Made by a program: the position numbers and the translations under genes. Below the pieces are notes generated by a model that was not told where the DNA came from, did no database searches, and saw nothing but the letters and a program-made list of their open reading frames with translations. A stretch of 59,235 bases of DNA from Bacilli bacterium (lineage in GTDB: Bacteria; Bacillota_I; Bacilli_A; RFN20; CAG-826): NCBI GenBank assembly GCA_017635565.1, contig JAGBLE010000028.1:1-59235 (forward strand). Direction: 5' to 3'. Below are positions 6,305 to 12,685 of the stretch, piece by piece. Every line of letters begins with the position of its first letter. The first letter of the stretch is position 1.

Positions 6305-8347
6305 ATGAAAACTGAAAACATTCGTAATGTTGTTATTTTGGGTCACAAAGGAAGTGGTAAAACTTCTTTAGTTGAATCTTTAGCGTTCACAAGTAAACTC
6401 ATTTCTCAAAAAGGATCTGTTGAAGCTAAAAACACTATTTCTGATTACACACCAGAAGAACAAAAAAGAGGAAGTTCCATTCAAACCGCTGTTATTCCGT
6501 TGGAATATAATGGTTACAAAATCAATCTTCTTGATATTCCTGGAAGCGATGACTTTATCAGTGACGCTATTGGAGTTACTGGAGTTGTCAAAGGTGCAAT
6601 CTTAGTAATTGATGCTTCTGTTGGAGTTCAAGTTGGCACTGTTAAGCACTATAACATGCTTAGAAAAAGAGGAATCCCAACATTTATCTATGTTAACAAG
6701 ATGGATAAAGAAGATGTTGAATTTGAATTAGTTCTTGAAGATATTCGTGAAAGACTTGGTAAAGAAGTTATTTCATTCTGCTATCCTCTTGGACATGAAA
6801 ACAAATTTGATGGATTTGCTAACGCTGTTGACTTAAAAGCTCATATTTATAATGGAAAAGAATGCGTTGAAGCAGAAATTTATCCAGATAAGAGAAACAA
6901 GATTTTAGAACTTCATAACACAATTGCGGAAGAAGTTGCTAAAACTGATGATGCTTTACTTGAAAAATTCTTCAACGGCGAGACATTTACTCAAGATGAG
7001 ATTAGAACCTCTTTACGTAAAGGTGTATTAAGTGGCGAACTTACTCCATTAATTGTCGGTAGTGCTCTTAAAAATATCGGTTCTCAAACATTATTAAATA
7101 TGTTCATTAGTTACTTGCCAAGTCCAAGCGATCTAAAACCATTAGAGGCCACCGATGAAAACGGAAAAGAAAAAATTGTTCCTACATCAATTGAATCCCC
7201 AACTTCAGCTTATGTATTTAAGACAATTGCTGACCCATATGTTGGTGTTGTAAATATTGTCAAAGTATGTTCCGGAACACTCAAAGTTGGCGATGAAGTT
7301 TATGTCAATGGATCAACACAAAAAGTTAGTTCATTATTTGTCATGACTGGCAAAAAAATGGACTCTGTTAGCGAATTAATTGCTGGAGATATAGGCGCTA
7401 TTACTAAACTTGATAAAGTATGTTCTGGTGATACATTATCTTCACCTAAATCGATTACTGTTTTTAAACCAGTTAGATATCCAACCGCAGTTATCTTTAA
7501 AGCAGTTGTTTTGAAAAACAAAAATGATGAAAGTAAACTCAGCCCAGCTTTAGCAAAGATTCAACTTGAAAATCCTGATTTCGAAGTTAAACGTAATAAC
7601 GAAACAAAACAGCTTTTATTGGGTGGCGTTAGTGACTCATATCTCGCTTATGTCATCGATAAATTGAAGAACGTTTATAAAATTGATTTAACAACAGAAA
7701 CTCCAAAAATTGTTTATCGTGAATCGATTAAAGGCACTGCCGAAGGAGATGGGCGATATGTTAAACAATCTGGTGGTAGTGGATTCTATGGTGTTGTTAA
7801 GATGAGATTTGAACCTTCTCAAGAAAACGAATTTGCTGAAGAAGTATTTGGTGGAGCAGTTCCAAAGAATTACTTCCCTGCAGTTGAAAAGGGATTCTTT
7901 GAAGCCCTTAATAGTGGTTTATTAGCAGGTTTCCCTGTTATTGGTGTTAAAGGTGTTCTTGTTGATGGAAAATATCATCCAGTCGATTCTAATGAGCAAG
8001 CCTTCAAGATGGCAGGAATTCTTGCTTTCAAAGATGCATATATGAAATGTAAACCAATTATCTTGGAACCAATCATGAAAATTTTTGTTCACGTTGAATC
8101 TAAGTTCACCGGAAACGTTCTTTCTGATTTAAATTCAAGAAGAGCAAGGATTCAAAATATTGAAGAAAAAGAGCATGGTTCTCAAGAAATTGAGGCTCTC
8201 ATTCCTGAAGCAGAAATTATTGATTACGCGACTCAATTAAAGTCACTTACTCAAGCTAGCGGCTTCTTTAACAGAGAATTCGTCGATTATGAAGAACTTC
8301 CTGAATATCTCAAAGATAAAGTTATTCAAGAAAATAAAGTTATTTAA
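6305..8347 (+). CDS. EF-G-like translational GTPase (second-type EF-G)
   Basis: 680 residues with the full EF-G domain order: GTPase, domain II (TSAYVFKTIADPYVGVVNIVKV), and domains III-V with YVKQSGGSGFYGVVKMRFEP and the C-terminal LTQASGFFNREF. The P-loop is GHKGSGKT (13-20), G3 is DIPG (77-80) and G4 is NKMD (131-134). Canonical EF-G has DTPGH at G3. Here it is DIPGS, so the histidine that positions the hydrolytic water is missing, as in the EF-G-like paralogue group. It therefore probably does not replace main EF-G; ribosome rescue, recycling or stress roles are possible. AAGGAG precedes the ATG. Confidence 0.85.
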   Translation: MKTENIRNVVILGHKGSGKTSLVESLAFTSKLISQKGSVEAKNTISDYTPEEQKRGSSIQTAVIPLEYNGYKINLLDIPGSDDFISDAIGVTGVVKGAILVIDASVGVQVGTVKHYNMLRKRGIPTFIYVNKMDKEDVEFELVLEDIRERLGKEVISFCYPLGHENKFDGFANAVDLKAHIYNGKECVEAEIYPDKRNKILELHNTIAEEVAKTDDALLEKFFNGETFTQDEIRTSLRKGVLSGELTPLIVGSALKNIGSQTLLNMFISYLPSPSDLKPLEATDENGKEKIVPTSIESPTSAYVFKTIADPYVGVVNIVKVCSGTLKVGDEVYVNGSTQKVSSLFVMTGKKMDSVSELIAGDIGAITKLDKVCSGDTLSSPKSITVFKPVRYPTAVIFKAVVLKNKNDESKLSPALAKIQLENPDFEVKRNNETKQLLLGGVSDSYLAYVIDKLKNVYKIDLTTETPKIVYRESIKGTAEGDGRYVKQSGGSGFYGVVKMRFEPSQENEFAEEVFGGAVPKNYFPAVEKGFFEALNSGLLAGFPVIGVKGVLVDGKYHPVDSNEQAFKMAGILAFKDAYMKCKPIILEPIMKIFVHVESKFTGNVLSDLNSRRARIQNIEEKEHGSQEIEALIPEAEIIDYATQLKSLTQASGFFNREFVDYEELPEYLKDKVIQENKVI

Positions 8348-8355
8348 TTAAAACG

Positions 8356-8379
8356 AGCCACCTAGTTAGGTGGCTTTAT
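8356..8379 (+). terminator. Terminator after the EF-G-like gene
   Basis: AGCCACCTA (8356-8364) and TAGGTGGCT (8367-8375) form a GC-rich stem followed by TTTATCTT. A weaker hairpin AGAACA/TGTTCT (8400-8420) followed by TTTTCTTTT lies just behind it and may act as a backup. Confidence 0.8.
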
Positions 8380-8670
8380 CTTAACTCATTAATCAAGAGA
8401 GAACATCTTGTCGGTGTTCTTTTCTTTTGCTTTAGTGTCTAGTTGATTATTGAGCATAAAAGTAAAAAGAACCAAAATTGATGTCTTTTAAGCACGAATC
8501 TATTTTCTGTTAAATTTCTCATATTAATTATTAAAAATTTTATTGATATAAATTCAAATAAAAGTCGAACTGCCCGGTATTTTGTCGAAGTCACTCAATA
8601 TTTATTTTTAAAAAATCTTAAAACGGTTCTATATCGAACTATTGCGATGCATTTTGAAGAGGAGACCCTC

Positions 8671-8747
8671 TTGTATATTTGTTATCTAAATGCTATATTC
8701 TTAATAGTGGTTTTGTCCTTGGGCGTTATTACCTATGGACTTTTTTA
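8671..8747 (+). ncRNA. Predicted convergent antisense RNA of locus B, with promoter and terminator
   Basis: TTGTAT (8671-8676) and TATATT (8694-8699) are 17 bases apart on the plus strand and predict a start near 8706. A hairpin closed by GTCC (8715-8718) and GGAC (8737-8740) is followed by six T (8741-8746), ending exactly at the stop codon of the minus-strand peptide. The RNA itself would be about 40 bases and would pair with the 3' part of the peptide mRNA. The -35 is weak, so an earlier start near 8689 is also possible. Confidence 0.4.
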
Positions 8748-8867
8748 TTGCTTCCGGAGAATTAGTATCACCAATAATAAGATGATAACAAGAATAACTA
8801 AGTATTCCATGTCACCTCTATAGCAAATAGACAAATAACAAGAGAGTCGATTTATGGGTTGTTCCAT
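8745..8867 (-). CDS. 40-residue hydrophobic peptide, type I toxin-like (locus B)
   Basis: ATG at 8867 (minus) with a consensus GGAGG five bases upstream. A polar N-terminus (MEQPINRLSCYLSICYRGD) is followed by a second in-frame Met and a solid hydrophobic stretch (EYLVILVIILLLVILI) ending LRKQ. The core resembles peptide A (ME-hydrophobic-basic). The upstream region shares the 17-base CCTCTATTTATTAAATG block and the AACTAT-N3-ATAGTT dyad with locus A. A plus-strand terminator abuts the stop codon, giving the same gene/antisense geometry. Translation from internal Met20 (GAGGTG only three bases away) is less likely. Toxin function is inferred. Confidence 0.6.
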   Translation of the reverse strand: MEQPINRLSCYLSICYRGDMEYLVILVIILLLVILILRKQ

Positions 8868-8878
8868 AAAAACCTCCT

Positions 8879-8953
8879 CATTTAATAAATAGAGGAAGAA
8901 AAGTGGAAAAATTTGAAAAAATAATTAAAATTTTTTCTAACTATATAATAGTT
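8879..8953 (-). repeat. Shared promoter/leader block of locus B, inverted copy of 5491-5556
   Basis: Read on the minus strand, this block carries the dyad AACTAT-N3-ATAGTT (8939-8953) with a TATAGT -10 (8940-8945). A T-rich stretch follows, then CTTCCTC and the 17-base CCTCTATTTATTAAATG (8879-8895) that is identical at locus A. The plus strand of the same dyad contains TATAAT (8944-8949), which may serve the HAD gene at 8971. Confidence 0.6.
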
Positions 8954-8970
8954 AATGTATATTGATACTG

Positions 8971-9657
8971 ATGAAAGATAATGATATCTGCAATTTAAAA
9001 AAATTAAGAAACAAAATTAATGAGTGTTCAATTATATTTTTTGATTTGGATGGCACTCTTATTGATACAGAACCTTTATATTTCCGGTTTTGGAAAGAAG
9101 CGTGCTTATTTTATGGATTTGTTTTAAAAGATGAAGACGCATTAAAATTTCGTTCGTGGGAAAAAGAATCCGCTAGTGAGTATTTAACAAAAATCAGTAA
9201 TGGAAAACTTGATTATTCAATTATAAGAAAAAAGCGCATTGAATTAATGAATAAATATTTATTAACGCATCCAATTAAGCTTAAAAGTGGTGCGATTGAT
9301 TGCTTAAACTATCTATATCAAAAAGAAAAGAAAATATATATTGTTACCGCTAATGAAGTGAATAAAGCAAAAAATATAATTGATTCACTTGGTTTCTTGC
9401 ATCTAATTGAAGGAATAATTTCTGCAAAAGATGTGAAAAGAGGCAAACCTTTTCCTTACGTATATTTGAAAGCTTGCGAAATGGTAAATAAAAAACCGAA
9501 CGAAGTCGTGGTTTTCGAAGATTCTCCTAATGGATTAATGTCTTCAAACGCAGCAGGATGTTTTACTGTCATGGTTGAGGATTTATCTCCATATCAGGAA
9601 GATATGGATTATGTTGATGCTGTTTTAACTTCTCTTGATGAACTTATACAAAATTGA
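8971..9657 (+). CDS. HAD-superfamily hydrolase, beta-phosphoglucomutase-like subgroup
   Basis: 228 residues from ATG 8971; an in-frame TTG at 8962 would add three. All four HAD motifs are present: FFDLDGTLIDTEP with the nucleophile Asp, VTANE with the motif II Thr, the lysine in VKRGKPFPYVYLKA, and VFEDSPNGLMSS with the acidic metal ligands. The helical cap between motifs I and II places it with beta-phosphoglucomutase/phosphatase-type enzymes acting on sugar phosphates. Exact substrate is unknown. There is no ribosome-binding site, and TATAAT lies 21 bases before the ATG, so the mRNA leader is very short. The 3' end overlaps the convergent gene by 33 bases. Confidence 0.82.
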   Translation: MKDNDICNLKKLRNKINECSIIFFDLDGTLIDTEPLYFRFWKEACLFYGFVLKDEDALKFRSWEKESASEYLTKISNGKLDYSIIRKKRIELMNKYLLTHPIKLKSGAIDCLNYLYQKEKKIYIVTANEVNKAKNIIDSLGFLHLIEGIISAKDVKRGKPFPYVYLKACEMVNKKPNEVVVFEDSPNGLMSSNAAGCFTVMVEDLSPYQEDMDYVDAVLTSLDELIQN

Positions 9658-10308
9658 ACGATGATATAATTCGTTATTTTTAATATTTCCTTTATCTTTA
9701 TAAATCAGAGATAATCCTTTATTTTTTTCTTCAAGCATTTCTAATTCATCAATGTCTTTGTTAATGACTTTTATTTCTTCGTATCCATTTTGCGAAATGT
9801 CAATCGATATAGTGTCATTAGATAAAAGAACATTTCCTTTATCGATTATTTGAAAATTGTTCATATTAAATAACAAGTCATTGGATAAATGAATAACGTT
9901 ATCAGTGTCACTAGTAACTCGATAATCAATTAGGAGTTCGTTTTTATCATCAACAATTGAATAGGTCACATATATATTTAAGTTACCGGGCTTTCCATCA
10001 ATCATATTTTTCTTATTAAAAAAGAATGATGCTACGAAACTATGATCATCAAATGTTGGTTTAGAAGAAAAGATAAAATTTGGACATGAATATTGTTTAT
10101 TTTCTATTTCATAAGGCCCAATTGTTCTTCCTAATGTTGAATTATTGAGAAAATCTTTAACATATTTTGGAGTAACAGTGATGAGTTCATCATTTAATTG
10201 AATTGATTTAATTGCCGCTCCAATAGGAGAAAAAATAATTCTTAGTCCACTAGAATTAATAACTTCAATAAATATTGCTTTTCCAAATTGATGGGTCTTA
10301 TATTGCAT
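9625..10308 (-). CDS. Reduced aldose 1-epimerase-like (GalM fold) protein, probably without mutarotase activity
   Basis: 227 residues against about 340 for GalM. Recognisable GalM pieces are the N-terminal GLRIIFSPIGAAIKSIQLN, GRTIGPYEI and DGKPGNLNIYVTYSI. The catalytic histidines normally seen in the NHxHGG and THFNL-type motifs are missing: the first region is deleted and the second reads IHLSNDLLFN. The normal C-terminal glutamate motif is not evident. The frame is intact, so this is a shortened homologue and not an obvious pseudogene; a binding role is possible. No ribosome-binding site is present; TAAAAT lies 6 bases before the ATG, suggesting a leaderless mRNA. Confidence 0.6.
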   Translation of the reverse strand: MQYKTHQFGKAIFIEVINSSGLRIIFSPIGAAIKSIQLNDELITVTPKYVKDFLNNSTLGRTIGPYEIENKQYSCPNFIFSSKPTFDDHSFVASFFFNKKNMIDGKPGNLNIYVTYSIVDDKNELLIDYRVTSDTDNVIHLSNDLLFNMNNFQIIDKGNVLLSNDTISIDISQNGYEEIKVINKDIDELEMLEEKNKGLSLIYKDKGNIKNNELYHRSILYKFIKRS

Positions 10309-10462
10309 GTATATATTTTATATTTATTACGCGTAAATATATAACTTTAATTAATATACGCGCATGCGAGAAAAATAATTTACAAAAAATTAAAAATTTA
10401 TAAATACAAAGTATTTATCTGATTAATTTTTATAAAAAATAAAAAAATATTTAAAAAAATGC
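10309..10462. other. AT-rich intergenic segment with palindrome TTACGCGTAA
   Basis: This spacer lies between the GalM-like gene and the large RNA. It contains the perfect palindrome TTACGCGTAA near 10327-10336, CG-rich against an A/T background, and a second CG-rich spot, ACGCGCATGCG, near 10358. These could be protein-binding sites. No gene is seen. Confidence 0.4.
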
Positions 10463-10490
10463 TTGACCATAAATATTAAAGTGATAGACT
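10463..10490 (+). promoter_or_regulatory. Promoter of the large structured RNA
   Basis: TTGACC (10463-10468), a 16-base spacer and TAGACT (10485-10490) lie immediately upstream of the abrupt change from A/T-rich DNA to GC-richer structured sequence. The predicted start is about 10496. Confidence 0.55.
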
Positions 10491-10572
10491 TATAAGCACC
10501 CACACCTAAGGAAACGATGGTGATGGAGAGGCAGTAAGTATCGATAGATACTTAAAGAACGCCTAAGTCTAG

Positions 10573-10818
10573 GTAAGACAATCGACGAAACAAACTAAGT
10601 TGACAGAACGGTTTCAAGAATAAAGCGTCTTGGATTAACGATTGCACTAGCATATAGATGATTACAGTATCATCTAGTGGGTCAACCTCCCTGCTACAGT
10701 GGTTGCTGAGTTAGAATTTGACAGCGTAATTCCACCGCCCGACACGATCGAAGAGGACATGATAAGCTTAACGAACTTATCCCAGCCGGTTCACGCTAAA
10801 GTCAACTCAAAACGTGAA
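10573..10818 (+). repeat. Module 1 of the large RNA
   Basis: Helices in order: CAATCG (10579) with CGATTG (10639); TCAAGA (10614) with TCTTGG (10628); hairpin TAGATGAT (10655) with ATCATCTA (10669); CCTC (10686) with GAGG (10753); GTGG (10699) with CCAC (10732); GCTG (10705) with CAGC (10722); GATAAG/CTTATC near 10761-10781; TTCACG (10790) with CGTGAA (10813), whose loop holds TCAACTCAAA. Confidence 0.75.
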
Positions 10819-10871
10819 ATAAGTAGAGAATCAAGTTTCGCTGCGAACATAGGCCGTCAAAGTTTAGCCCT

Positions 10872-11117
10872 TTGTGACAATCAACCAATAAAACGACGTT
10901 GATAGTAAGGTTCCAGAAATAAATCTTCTGGTTAATGATTGCGGGGCTTATCAATCGTAAGACTGATTAAAAGGCAAACCTCCCTTCTAGTGGTCGCTGA
11001 GTTAGAGCTTAACAGCGTAATTCCACCGCCTGACACGTTCAAAGAGGAAAGAAAAAACGCTCCTTAGTTAACGCTAATGAGCAAAACCTAATCCACATTA
11101 TTCAACTCAAAGTGTGG
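10872..11117 (+). repeat. Module 2 of the large RNA
   Basis: Helices: CAATCA (10878) with TGATTG (10936); ATCAAC/GTTGAT hairpin just inside it; CCAGAA (10913) with TTCTGG (10926); CCTC (10979) with GAGG (11044); GTGG (10990) with CCAC (11023); CGCTG (10995) with CAGCG (11013); GCTC/GAGC near 11059-11082; CCACA (11093) with TGTGG (11113), loop TCAACTCAAA. Confidence 0.75.
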
Positions 11118-11185
11118 TGATAATGGAAGAACTGCAAACTCCTGATATCTTCCATGAAGAAATGGTCTACAGAGCTTAAGACTAG

Positions 11186-11446
11186 ATAAGACAGTCGAGT
11201 CCACAAATTGACTATGGACTTCCAGAAGTTAAAGACATTCTGGTTTACCGACTGCGCTAGCAAAGAATCATTACGAAAGTATTGATTATCGGTACGTTCC
11301 TCCCTGATAGCTTGCTATCATCGGTCTCTGCGTTAGAGTTTGACAGAGTAAATCCGGCACCGGACATGACAAAGAGGAAAACAGCCTTGACGCTAATAAC
11401 GAAAGGAAGCTGGCCACCAGTACGCTACTCAATTCAAAACGTATTG
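11186..11446 (+). repeat. Module 3 of the large RNA
   Basis: Helices: CAGTCG (11192) with CGACTG (11249); AGTCCA/TGGACT hairpin inside it; CCAGAA (11222) with TTCTGG (11238); a hairpin with a GAAA tetraloop near 11265-11286; an inserted TGATAGC/GCTATCA hairpin (11305-11320) absent from the other copies; CCTC (11299) with GAGG (11374); TCGG (11321) with CCGG (11354); CTCTG (11326) with CAGAG (11344); CAGTACG (11418) with CGTATTG (11440), loop TCAATTCAAA. Confidence 0.75.
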
Positions 11447-11530
11447 CCAACAAGAAGCACCACCAGCCAAAAGGAACTTAACTTGGGTATTGTGCTGCAG
11501 GGTGAAATCCCCTGCCACAGTGCAACGGTT

Positions 11531-11562
11531 ATGAGGCAAAAGAGAAAAGCCTCATTTTTTTT
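11531..11562 (+). terminator. Terminator of the large structured RNA
   Basis: ATGAGGC (11531-11537) and GCCTCAT (11549-11555) form a perfect 7-bp stem with an A-rich 11-base loop, followed by at least seven more T. It also separates the RNA from the convergent AraC gene. Confidence 0.9.
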
Positions 11563-11584
11563 GCTTTAAAAAGTGAAAAAATGT

Positions 11585-12550
11585 TTATAATCGATTCAAC
11601 AATCGATATTCAAGAGGGGTCATTCCCTCTTTTCTTTTAAATAGTTTATAAAAGAAAGTTAAATTGTTATATCCGATATGTTCAGCAATATCGTTAACAC
11701 TGATATCGGTGGATTCTAATAATGTTTTACTAACTTTTAATCTCTGATCTTCTAATATATTTTGAAAAGAATAACCGGTTAGTTTTTTTATTTTCTTAGA
11801 TAAATAATTATAATCTTCCTTTAGTTTGATTGATAAATCATATAAAGTTGCGGTTTGATAATTGTTTTCGATGTAATTATAAGTTTTGAATAGAAGCATT
11901 GAATCATAATTACTGGCTTTTGTTTCTTCAGCTTTTTCGGTGTGTTTTAATAATTCGAAAATAAGTAGAAGGAAATAATATCTCAAAATATTATTCATTT
12001 TTTCATCTCTTTCTTCATAATTGATCAAAATGTTATAAACAATATTTTGAACTTGTTCACAATTTGATAAGTGGAAGATGATTGAGTTATTTGATTCTTT
12101 ATCAGAAAGAAGGTTGATCAAGAAGTTTTTAATTGTTCCATCACTATCAATAAAAGGGATAATAAAGTCAAAGAACTCAGATAAAATGATAAAATTCAGT
12201 AAAATATCGTTTTCTTTAGCAGGTAAAAATTCATGTTTACTATTTTTTCCTAAAAATATAATTTCTCCTTGTCTAATGGTTATTTTATTTCCATCGACAA
12301 TCTCTTCGATTTCGCCAGAAAGAACATAATTAATTTCTAAATAGTTATGACTATGTTTTTTAACAACACAAAAACGAGGGTGCTTTTTAATCATAATCAT
12401 TCCATCTTTTAAAAGAGATTTAGCATCCACAATTTGAGCAATATCAGTGAGATATGGAGTATCGTTATGCTTCTTTTTAAATTCGATCGCTTCGAGTTCT
12501 TCTTGATTGTATTGACGGTATTGATCGATAACTTCTTCGAGTGTTTTCAT
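11585..12550 (-). CDS. AraC-family regulator, probable activator of rhaDBA (RhaS/RhaR-like)
   Basis: 321 residues from the Met at 12550. An upstream Met at 12598 in the same frame would place coding sequence over the operator repeat, so the later start is preferred. An N-terminal cupin sugar-binding domain (HSHNYLEINYVLSGE...VDGNKITIRQGEIIFLG) is joined to a C-terminal double helix-turn-helix (LYDLSIKLKEDYNYLSKKI; ISVNDIAEHIGYNNLTFFYKLFKRKEGMTPLEYR). It is divergent from rhaD, and paired direct repeats in the shared intergenic region (12574-12590 and 12616-12632) are its likely binding sites. The first repeat sits directly upstream of its own start, which suggests autoregulation. No ribosome-binding site is seen. 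Confidence 0.82.
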   Translation of the reverse strand: MKTLEEVIDQYRQYNQEELEAIEFKKKHNDTPYLTDIAQIVDAKSLLKDGMIMIKKHPRFCVVKKHSHNYLEINYVLSGEIEEIVDGNKITIRQGEIIFLGKNSKHEFLPAKENDILLNFIILSEFFDFIIPFIDSDGTIKNFLINLLSDKESNNSIIFHLSNCEQVQNIVYNILINYEERDEKMNNILRYYFLLLIFELLKHTEKAEETKASNYDSMLLFKTYNYIENNYQTATLYDLSIKLKEDYNYLSKKIKKLTGYSFQNILEDQRLKVSKTLLESTDISVNDIAEHIGYNNLTFFYKLFKRKEGMTPLEYRLLNRL

Positions 12551-12573
12551 AAAATTATTAAAGCATAAAAAGG

Positions 12574-12632
12574 CAAAAATGGTTAGTGTAAATGACAAAT
12601 TTAATCATTTAATATCAAAAATGGTTAATGTA
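12574..12632. promoter_or_regulatory. Two direct-repeat operators between the AraC regulator and rhaD
   Basis: CAAAAATGGTTAGTGTA (12574-12590) and CAAAAATGGTTAATGTA (12616-12632) differ at one base of 17 and are 42 bases apart, four helical turns. Directly repeated sites of this size are typical for AraC-family dimers. The second ends 27 bases before the rhaD -10 (TATAAT, 12660-12665), where an activator would contact RNA polymerase. The -35 is poor, as expected for an activated promoter. Confidence 0.7.
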
Positions 12633-12659
12633 TCATAATTAAGTAAAAGATAATTATTC

Positions 12660-12665
12660 TATAAT
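12660..12665 (+). promoter_or_regulatory. -10 box of the rhaDBA promoter
   Basis: Perfect TATAAT 20 bases before the rhaD ATG, with CGGAGG as ribosome-binding site (12674-12679). No good -35 is present at 17 bases, consistent with dependence on the AraC-type activator bound at 12616-12632. Confidence 0.6.
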
Positions 12666-12685
12666 TACCACTCGGAGGATTCATA

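Larger units (their letters stand above)
10496..11562 (+). ncRNA. Large structured non-coding RNA (about 1.07 kb) with three tandem modules
   Basis: The region has its own promoter and a strong terminator (11531-11562). It is richer in G and C than its surroundings and has no credible coding frame. A module of about 300 bases occurs three times (around 10573-10818, 10872-11117 and 11186-11446). Shared landmarks are a CCTCCCT box, the loop GTTAGA-N-YTT-RA, an AGAGG box and a hairpin loop TCAAYTCAAA. Helices are kept while sequence changes: CAATCG/CGATTG, CAATCA/TGATTG, CAGTCG/CGACTG; and GCTG/CAGC, CGCTG/CAGCG, CTCTG/CAGAG. The 5' domain has an 8-bp hairpin (10535-10554) and the 3' domain a GCAGGG/CCCTGC hairpin (11497-11515). 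Size and ornateness recall the GOLLD, ROOL and OLE classes, but I cannot match it to one. A long RNA class named from Tenericutes (T-large) should be compared. Confidence 0.85.

Noticed and set aside
10699-10902. Open frame of 67 codons inside the large RNA
   Set aside because: No ribosome-binding site, the repeats of the module cut across it, and the same module in the other copies is not open in a matching frame. Helices explain the sequence better.
10496-11562. RNase P RNA, tmRNA or a group II intron as identity of the large RNA
   Set aside because: The AGAGGAAA boxes recall RNase P, but they occur three times and the other universally conserved RNase P regions are missing. No tRNA-like ends with a tag frame and no intron-encoded protein or domain V hairpin are seen.
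11282-11569. Open frame of 95 codons near the end of the large RNA
   Set aside because: Runs through conserved RNA helices and into the terminator; no ribosome-binding site and no matching frame in modules 1 and 2.
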